A DNA stretch of 64,000 nucleotides from Xenophilus sp003671765 (GTDB lineage Bacteria > Pseudomonadota > Gammaproteobacteria > Burkholderiales > Burkholderiaceae_C): NCBI GenBank assembly GCA_051414805.1, contig CP166702.1, positions 5,456,001-5,520,000 of the forward strand. Direction: 5' to 3'. Below, piece after piece: positions 60,846-64,000 of the stretch. The number at the start of each line of letters is the position of its first letter. Position 1 is the stretch's first letter. The notes under the pieces are model-generated. The model was given only the letters and a program-made list of their open reading frames with translations, had not been told where the DNA came from and did not search any database. The translations under genes were made by a program, and so were the position numbers.

Positions 60846-61643
60846 ATGAACCCCCTCGCCACCCCGACCGCCGCTTCGGCGGCGCTGGTCCATCCGTCCA
60901 TCCACCCCGACGAGCGCGCCGCCCGCGTGCAGCTGGCGGCCTGCTACCGCATCTTCGCGATGCTGGGCTGGACGGAGATGATCTACAACCACATCACGGT
61001 GCGGCTGCCCGACAGCGTGACGGGTGGCGAGAAGCAGTTCCTGATCAATCCCTTCGGCCTGCACTACAGCGAGGTCACGGCCAGCAACCTGGTCAAGATC
61101 GACCTCGCGGGCCGCGTGCTCGACGGCTCGACGCACCCGGTCAACCCGGCCGGCTTCACGGTGCACGCCGCCATCCACGACGGGCTGGAGGGCGCGCACT
61201 GCGTGATGCACACCCACACCACGGCGGGTGTGGCGGTGGCCTGTCTCGAGGGCGGGCTGCAGCAGACCAACTTCTACACCGCGCAGTTGCACGGCATGGT
61301 GGCGTACCACGACTTCGAGGGCATCACGATCCATGCCGACGAAGGGCCGCGCCTGCTCAAGAGCATCGGCAACCGCAACGCGGTGATCCTGCGCAACCAC
61401 GGCCTGCTGGCCTGGGGCCACACGCTGCCGCAGACCTTCGCCATCCTCTGGACGCTGCAGCGCGCCTGCGAGATCCAGATGGCCACGCTGTCGATGGGGC
61501 GCCCCATCCCGGTGAGCGAAGCGATCGCCGAGCGCTGCACGCGCGATGCCCTGCAGTTCAACCCGAACCACGGCGCCGGCCAGGACGTGTTCGACGCGCT
61601 GGTGCGCCAGGTGGACCGGATCGACACCGGGTACCTGGCCTGA
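60846..61643 (+). CDS. Class II aldolase/adducin family protein
   Basis: A 265-residue zinc-dependent aldolase-fold enzyme. Metal histidines are in MHTHTTAGVAV and RNHGLLAWG, and the phosphate-loop-like region is NHITVRLPD. It is shorter than, and only distantly similar to, the class II aldolase at 7131. It probably acts in the same catabolic set as the upstream dehydratase. The exact substrate is unknown. Confidence 0.87.
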   Translation: MNPLATPTAASAALVHPSIHPDERAARVQLAACYRIFAMLGWTEMIYNHITVRLPDSVTGGEKQFLINPFGLHYSEVTASNLVKIDLAGRVLDGSTHPVNPAGFTVHAAIHDGLEGAHCVMHTHTTAGVAVACLEGGLQQTNFYTAQLHGMVAYHDFEGITIHADEGPRLLKSIGNRNAVILRNHGLLAWGHTLPQTFAILWTLQRACEIQMATLSMGRPIPVSEAIAERCTRDALQFNPNHGAGQDVFDALVRQVDRIDTGYLA

Positions 61644-61677
61644 GCCGTTCCGTTGTTTTGCTACCTTTTTGATAGCT

Positions 61678-61714
61678 GCTCGCGCTTGCTGCGCGGGCGC
61701 TGCAGCCATTTTTT
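61678..61714 (+). terminator. Hairpin terminator of the 'gatagctgc' repeat family
   Basis: GCTCGCGC (61678-61685) pairs with GCGCGGGC (61691-61698, one G-T pair), then GCTGCAGCCA and six T. It lies only four bases before the next start codon. Confidence 0.55.
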
Positions 61715-61717
61715 CCT

Positions 61718-62716
61718 ATGAAGATCTGCATCTACGGCGCGGGCGCCATCGGCGGCTGGATCGCCGCCGGACTGGCCCAGGCCGGCGCCCGCGTGAACGC
61801 GGTGGCACGCGGTGCGACGCTGGCGGCGCTGCAACAGGACGGCCTGGCCATCGTGCGCAAGGCCCCCACCGGTGAAAGCGGCGAGACCCGCACGCACGTG
61901 CCGGTACACGCGGTGGACGACCCGGGCGCGCTCGGCCCGCAGGACCTGGTTGTCGTCGCGGTGAAGGCGCCGGCGCTGGCCGCGGTGGCCGAACGCATCG
62001 GGCCGCTGCTCGGCCCCGACACCCTCGTGCTCACGGCCATGAACGGCGTGCCCTGGTGGTTCCTCGAAGGCGGCTTCGGCGGCCCGCTCGCAGGACGGCG
62101 CCTGACGGCCGTCGACCCCGACGGGCGCATCGCCGCCGCCATCCCGGCGCGGCACGTCATCGGCGGCGTGGTGCATGCGAGCTGCTCGCTCGATGGACCG
62201 GGCGTGGTGCGCCACCACTTCGGCAACGGCCTGATCCTGGGCGAGCCCTCGGGCGAAGAGACCCCGCGCGTGCAGAAACTGGCCGCCATGCTGGTGCAGG
62301 GCGGCATCCAGGCCACCGTGTCGCCGCAGATCCAGAAGGACGTTTGGTACAAGCTCTGGGGCAACATGACGGTGAACCCCATCAGCGCGCTGACCGGGGC
62401 CACCACCGACCGGATCCTGGGCGACGACCTGGTGCGCGGCTTCATCTCCACTGTCATGCTGGAGGCCAAGGCCATCGGCGAGCGCATCGGCGTGCCCATC
62501 GCCGACAGCCCCGAGGACCGCCATGCGGTGACGATGAAGCTCGGCGCCTTCAAGACCTCGATGCTGCAGGACGTGGAAGCCGGCCGACCGGTGGAGCTCG
62601 ACGCGCTGGTGGGCGCGGTGCGCGAACTGGGCCAGGGCGTGGGCCTGCCGACGCCCTTCACCGATGCGCTGCTGGGCCTGGCGCGCCTGCAGGCGCGCGG
62701 GCTCGGGCTGTATTGA
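61718..62716 (+). CDS. 2-dehydropantoate 2-reductase family protein
   Basis: A 332-residue NADP-dependent reductase of the ApbA/PanE family. KICIYGAGAIGGWIAAGLA is the dinucleotide fold, VVVAVKAPAL holds the family Lys, KLWGNMTVNPIS the active-site Asn region, and DVEAGRPVELDALVG the C-terminal Glu region. In this setting it may reduce a 2-oxo acid other than ketopantoate. The upstream repeat suggests a transcription break before it. Confidence 0.88.
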   Translation: MKICIYGAGAIGGWIAAGLAQAGARVNAVARGATLAALQQDGLAIVRKAPTGESGETRTHVPVHAVDDPGALGPQDLVVVAVKAPALAAVAERIGPLLGPDTLVLTAMNGVPWWFLEGGFGGPLAGRRLTAVDPDGRIAAAIPARHVIGGVVHASCSLDGPGVVRHHFGNGLILGEPSGEETPRVQKLAAMLVQGGIQATVSPQIQKDVWYKLWGNMTVNPISALTGATTDRILGDDLVRGFISTVMLEAKAIGERIGVPIADSPEDRHAVTMKLGAFKTSMLQDVEAGRPVELDALVGAVRELGQGVGLPTPFTDALLGLARLQARGLGLY

Positions 62717-62830
62717 ATGAAGCACCCCCCAAGCCGCTTCGCGGCTCCCCCCTCTGCTGCGCGAGGGGGGCGCACCCAGTGGCCGGGCAAAGCCCGTTCC
62801 ACGGGTGCCCTGAAGGCTTCGCTGCGCTCG
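62717..62830. repeat. REP-like intergenic repeat, copy 2
   Basis: It starts ATGAAGCACCCCCCAAGCCG right after the reductase stop and parallels 9009-9125 through GGGGGGCGCACCCAG and GGTGCCCTGAAGG. It fills most of the gap before the EamA transporter gene. Confidence 0.7.
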
Positions 62831-62878
62831 CAGGCCGGGGAATGGCCCCGTGCGCCGCGGGACGTCCGGACGGGCTGA

Positions 62879-63787
62879 ATGGGCGCCACCGGCACACGCG
62901 CGCTGACCGGCGGCGCCTTCGCGACCCTGCTGCTCATCGCGCTGATGATGGGCGCCAACCACGTGTCGGCGCGCTTCGCCTTCAACCACGGGGCGGACGT
63001 GGCGACCGCGGTGGTCATCCGCAGCGTGGTGACGGCGGCGGTGGTCACGGCCATCGTGCTGCTCTCGGGCGTGCGGCCGCGCTTCACCGCGCACCACCGT
63101 CGCATGCTCCTGGTGATCGGCGGGCTGATCGGGGTGCAGAGCCTGTGCCTGTACTCGGCCGTGGCGCGCCTGCCGGTGGCGCTGGCACTGCTGGCCTTCA
63201 ACACCTACCCGATCTGGACCGCGCTGTGGGCACGGCTGCTGTACCGCCAGCGGCCCGAGCGCGCGCTGCTGTATGCGATGCCGGTGATCCTGGTCGGGCT
63301 GGCGCTGGCGCTCGACGTCTTCGGCGCCGCCTCCGGGCTGGGTGCCTCGGGCCAATGGGCGCGCATCGGCGCGGGCGTGGGTTTCGCGCTCGCGGCGGCC
63401 GCCACCTTCGGCCTGGCACTGGTCGTCACGCAGCACGAGGCGGGCGACGTCGACGGCCGCGTGCGCACCGCCACCACGATGGCGATCGCCGGCGTCGTGG
63501 CGCTCGCCATGGTCGCCGCGCGCGGCGGCTTCCACTTCCCGACGGCGGCGCCGGGCTGGTGGGGGCTGGCCGTGCTCACCCTGCTCTACGGCACGGCCTT
63601 CACCATCATGTTCACCGTGCTGCCGCGGCTGGGCGTGGTGGGCAACTCCGCGATCATGAACGTGGAGCCCGTCTTCGCGCTGGTGCTGGCCTGGCTGCTG
63701 CTCGACCAGGCCGTGGCGCCGGTGCAGGTGCTGGGCGCGCTGCTGGTCGTCGGGGCGGTGATGGCGCTGGGCTTGCGAAAGCGTTAG
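62879..63787 (+). CDS. EamA/DMT-family transporter
   Basis: A 302-residue inner-membrane protein of ten hydrophobic segments in two EamA repeats (first from ~15, second from ~160). LMMGANHVSARFAF, LPVALALLAFNTYPIWTAL and SAIMNVEPVFALVLAWLLL are typical. Members export amino acids or metabolites. The substrate cannot be inferred. It follows the reductase after the repeat. Confidence 0.87.
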   Translation: MGATGTRALTGGAFATLLLIALMMGANHVSARFAFNHGADVATAVVIRSVVTAAVVTAIVLLSGVRPRFTAHHRRMLLVIGGLIGVQSLCLYSAVARLPVALALLAFNTYPIWTALWARLLYRQRPERALLYAMPVILVGLALALDVFGAASGLGASGQWARIGAGVGFALAAAATFGLALVVTQHEAGDVDGRVRTATTMAIAGVVALAMVAARGGFHFPTAAPGWWGLAVLTLLYGTAFTIMFTVLPRLGVVGNSAIMNVEPVFALVLAWLLLDQAVAPVQVLGALLVVGAVMALGLRKR

Positions 63788-63794
63788 CCCTCGC

Positions 63795-64000
63795 TCAACG
63801 CTTCAGGATGGCCCGCACCGCATCGGGCAGCGAGTTCGCCTGCGGGATGAAGTGGTCGATGCTCCAGCCCAGCAGCACCGCGCACAGCAGCGCGCCGAGC
63901 AGCGGCTTCCAGGTCAGACGCACGGCGGCCGTGAGCCAGCCCTCGCGCGTGACGCGCACGGCGGCGCGCGCCGCCACGTACGAGAAGGCGACCTCGATGG
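63795..64000 (-). CDS. Membrane protein C-terminus, cut by the window end
   Basis: The last ~68 codons of a leftward gene whose start lies beyond base 64000. A hydrophobic segment (WKPLLGALLCAVLLGWSI) is followed by a short polar end, PDAVRAILKR. The frame continues without stop to the window edge (AIEVAFSYVAARAAV), so the GTG at 63977 is not assumed to be the start. The family is not recognised. Confidence 0.6.
   Translation of the reverse strand, partial: IEVAFSYVAARAAVRVTREGWLTAAVRLTWKPLLGALLCAVLLGWSIDHFIPQANSLPDAVRAILKR

Overview
The window is high-GC DNA with dense operons, many 4-base start/stop overlaps, a large set of periplasmic solute-binding proteins of the Bug (tripartite tricarboxylate) type, and repeats containing the string 'gatagctgc' that I associate with the Comamonadaceae. 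It therefore looks like a chromosomal segment of a Comamonadaceae betaproteobacterium (Variovorax/Xenophilus-like). The exact genus is inference.

Left part (1-18.6 kb): a cut-off fumarylacetoacetate-hydrolase-family gene and a metallo-beta-lactamase-fold hydrolase, then a large organosulfur locus. Leftward genes encode a SfnC/DszC-like acyl-CoA-dehydrogenase-fold enzyme, an SsuA-like binding protein, a cysteine dioxygenase and a four-domain rhodanese protein. Rightward genes encode an SsuD-like flavin monooxygenase, a class II aldolase, an ABC transporter (binding protein, permease, ATPase), a membrane cytochrome c and a second SsuA-like binding protein. A lipocalin/AttH-like secreted protein, a CysB-type LysR regulator, and a LysR / TauD-type dioxygenase / Bug receptor set follow.

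Accessory zone (18.6-31 kb): two fragments of one ABC-permease gene flank a PAAR-metallopeptidase (candidate type VI secretion effector) and a candidate lipoprotein immunity gene. Next comes a lower-GC element: two ParB/RepB-like genes, a large serine recombinase and a zinc-finger protein in one overlapping operon, divergent from a nuclease-helicase (DUF2075) gene. To its right, truncated copies of methionine aminopeptidase and hemolysin III lie beside their intact copies. One ParD-like gene here has a clear palindromic operator.

Middle (31-50 kb): housekeeping and mixed genes. These are an M48 protease, an AmpG-like permease, an orphan ketosynthase / chain-length-factor / halogenase-like flavoprotein trio, an OmpR-type two-component system, an O-antigen-ligase-like protein, a branched-chain-type binding protein with an acyl-CoA ligase and an AraC regulator, ilvE, rdgC and radA.

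Right part (50-64 kb): the homoprotocatechuate meta-cleavage operon hpaR-G1-G2-E-(bug)-D-F-H-I, in the same gene order as the enterobacterial cluster but with a Bug receptor between E and D and two inverted palindromic elements between D and F. It continues into an IlvD-type dehydratase, a Bug receptor, a class II aldolase, a ketopantoate-reductase-like enzyme and an EamA transporter. The first-step hydroxylase genes hpaBC are not in the window. No rRNA, tRNA or CRISPR array was seen.
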